Shown here in pieces: positions 6,598 through 7,488 of a DNA stretch of 7,488 nucleotides (positions are counted from its first letter, which is position 1; the number at the start of each line of letters is the position of its first letter). The stretch lies in NCBI GenBank assembly GCA_028872975.1, contig JAGWNV010000124.1, positions 1-7,488 of the forward strand, written 5' to 3'. The notes beneath the pieces were generated by a model, which saw nothing but the letters and a program-made list of their open reading frames with translations, did no database searches and was not told the origin of the DNA. The position numbers and the translations under genes were made by a program. The DNA is from Acidobacteriota bacterium (GTDB lineage: Bacteria > Actinomycetota > Acidimicrobiia > Acidimicrobiales > UBA8190).

Positions 6598-7452
6598 TCA
6601 TCGCAGGTCGGCCACGGCATCCGGCGCCCCCTGGGCGTCGAGGAGCCGGTCGGCCCGCTCGGCTCTCCGCTCTTCGTAGGCCAGCCACTGCCCGACCACG
6701 ATGGCCATGGCCACGAGGGTGGTGAGCTCCCCCGACACCCACAGGACGGCCCCGCCGGCATGGGTGTCGGCGACGGTGTGGGCGAGCGGGGCCACCGACG
6801 TCCGGGCGCCGGTGAGGGCCAGGCCCAAGATGGCCGTCACCGGGATGCCGGCGCCGAGCAGGGCGAGCCGCTGGGCGTGCGACAACCGCCAGCGCGAGGG
6901 GTCGAGGCCGACGACGGCCCACCAGAAGAGGCACCCCGAGGCGAGGAAGTGCAGGTGGGCGAGATCGTGCAGCAGGGGGTGCTCGATCGACAGCCGGTAG
7001 AGGGGGGTGAGGAAATAGACGAGCATCGTGGCGTAGGAGAGGGTCGCCACCACGGCGGGATGCGTGGCCGCCGCCGCCACCGGGTGGTGCAGCACCTTGA
7101 GCAGCCCCCGCTGGGTCCGCCGTGACGACGCCTGGAGCGCCAGGGTCGTGGGTGCGGACAAGGCGAAGAGGATGGGGGCGAAGTTCATGAGCAGCAGGTG
7201 CTGGACGACGTGGGCGGTGAAGTCGGAGTCGTCGTAGGAGGCCAGCCCGCTCTGGGCGGCGACGACCACGAGCGCCACGGCGCCGAGGAAGGCCGCCGTC
7301 CGCCAGCCCGACCACCGCCGGCCCCGGCGCCCGAGCCGGCGCGCCGACCCCAGGTACCAGGCGGCGAGGGCCAGCTCGACGGCGAGGGAGATCCAGCTCG
7401 GCACCTCGGTCCGCCACGCCGTCAGGAGCCCGTGGAGGGTGACGGTGGACAT
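6598..7452 (-). CDS. ctaG: CtaG-family cytochrome c oxidase assembly protein
   Basis: A 284-residue polytopic membrane protein of the caa3_CtaG family (Bacillus-type CtaG, unrelated to Cox11), needed for making active caa3-type cytochrome c oxidase, probably through copper-centre assembly. Seven hydrophobic segments are visible at roughly 19-36, 50-69, 83-104, 132-151, 163-183, 194-214 and 235-258. Family histidines occur as HVVQHLLLMNFAP (81-93), LLHDLAHLHFLASG (160-173) and, near the last helix, HTVADTHAGGAVLWVSGEL (225-243). The C-terminal 25 residues are charged (EERRAERADR). Length is normal. The ATG at 7452 is preferred because the TM1 spacing fits, but the frame stays open to the window edge with no SD before this ATG, so an earlier start outside cannot be excluded. 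It has no evident connection to the arginine genes and is separated by the 6375-6597 element. Confidence 0.88.
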   Translation of the reverse strand: MSTVTLHGLLTAWRTEVPSWISLAVELALAAWYLGSARRLGRRGRRWSGWRTAAFLGAVALVVVAAQSGLASYDDSDFTAHVVQHLLLMNFAPILFALSAPTTLALQASSRRTQRGLLKVLHHPVAAAATHPAVVATLSYATMLVYFLTPLYRLSIEHPLLHDLAHLHFLASGCLFWWAVVGLDPSRWRLSHAQRLALLGAGIPVTAILGLALTGARTSVAPLAHTVADTHAGGAVLWVSGELTTLVAMAIVVGQWLAYEERRAERADRLLDAQGAPDAVADLR

Positions 7453-7464
7453 CGGCAGCCGTCG

Positions 7465-7470
7465 ACCGTA
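7465..7470 (-). promoter_or_regulatory. Weak candidate -10 of ctaG
   Basis: TACGGT on the minus strand fits the actinobacterial TAnnnT pattern and lies 12 bases before the ATG at 7452, which would give a leader of about 5 bases and no SD. The -35 region is too close to the window edge to judge. Such a hexamer can occur by chance. Confidence 0.2.
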
Positions 7471-7488
7471 CCGCCGGGCCGGGCCCCC

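Noticed and set aside
5952..6725. Long plus-strand frame continuing past the small gene through 6361-6725
   Set aside because: It is out of frame with the 123-residue protein, runs through the terminator hairpin and antisense into ctaG, and is Arg/Gly/Pro-rich as expected from the shadow of GC-rich genes. Its 6385-6575 part merely mirrors the minus-strand element.
6045..6761. Minus-strand 238-codon frame spanning the small gene, the intergenic element and the end of ctaG
   Set aside because: Composition is Ser/Arg/Pro/Gly-rich, with no motif, and it is antisense to one gene and out of frame with another; its start lies inside ctaG with no initiation signal.

Overview
The window is very GC-rich (mostly above 70%), with GTG starts, 4-base gene overlaps and promoters that seem to give leaderless transcripts. 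Together with the gene order argC-argJ-argB-argD-argF-argR-argG, which is the mycobacterial-type arginine cluster, this points to an actinobacterium (Actinomycetota). A non-model lineage such as Acidimicrobiia is possible, but this is a guess.

Positions 1-5903 are a minus-strand arginine biosynthesis operon read from right to left. ArgC reduces N-acetylglutamyl phosphate, ArgJ recycles the acetyl group, ArgB is the probably arginine-inhibited kinase, ArgD the aminotransferase and ArgF ornithine carbamoyltransferase. ArgR is the arginine-sensing repressor, and ArgG (only its first 27 codons are inside) starts the last two steps. All five junctions from argC to argR are 4-base overlaps (four GTGA, one ATGA), so translation is probably coupled throughout. 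argG follows argR after 19 bases with its own Shine-Dalgarno (SD) sequence.

Positions 5904-5988 are an 85-base divergent control region. It holds two half-palindromic TGCAT-N4-ATrC sites whose centres are 20 bp apart. These look like tandem ARG boxes lying over the -10 (TATAGT) and start codon of argC, which fits feedback repression by the ArgR encoded downstream. A second promoter faces right and drives a 123-residue protein of unknown function (5989-6360), which also appears leaderless.

Positions 6343-6374 form a perfect 14-bp hairpin with the stop codon of that gene in its loop, probably a two-way terminator. Positions 6375-6597 hold no ordinary gene but are not blank. On the minus strand there is a 16-base SD able to pair along its whole length with the 3' tail of 16S rRNA. 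It is followed by a 14-codon reading frame, an overlapping 37-codon frame that ends just before the hairpin, and a 10-base complement of the SD placed to mask it. This is the least explained part of the window.

Positions 6598-7452 (minus) encode a seven-helix membrane protein of the CtaG family, involved in cytochrome caa3 oxidase assembly. Its functional link to the arginine genes is not evident.
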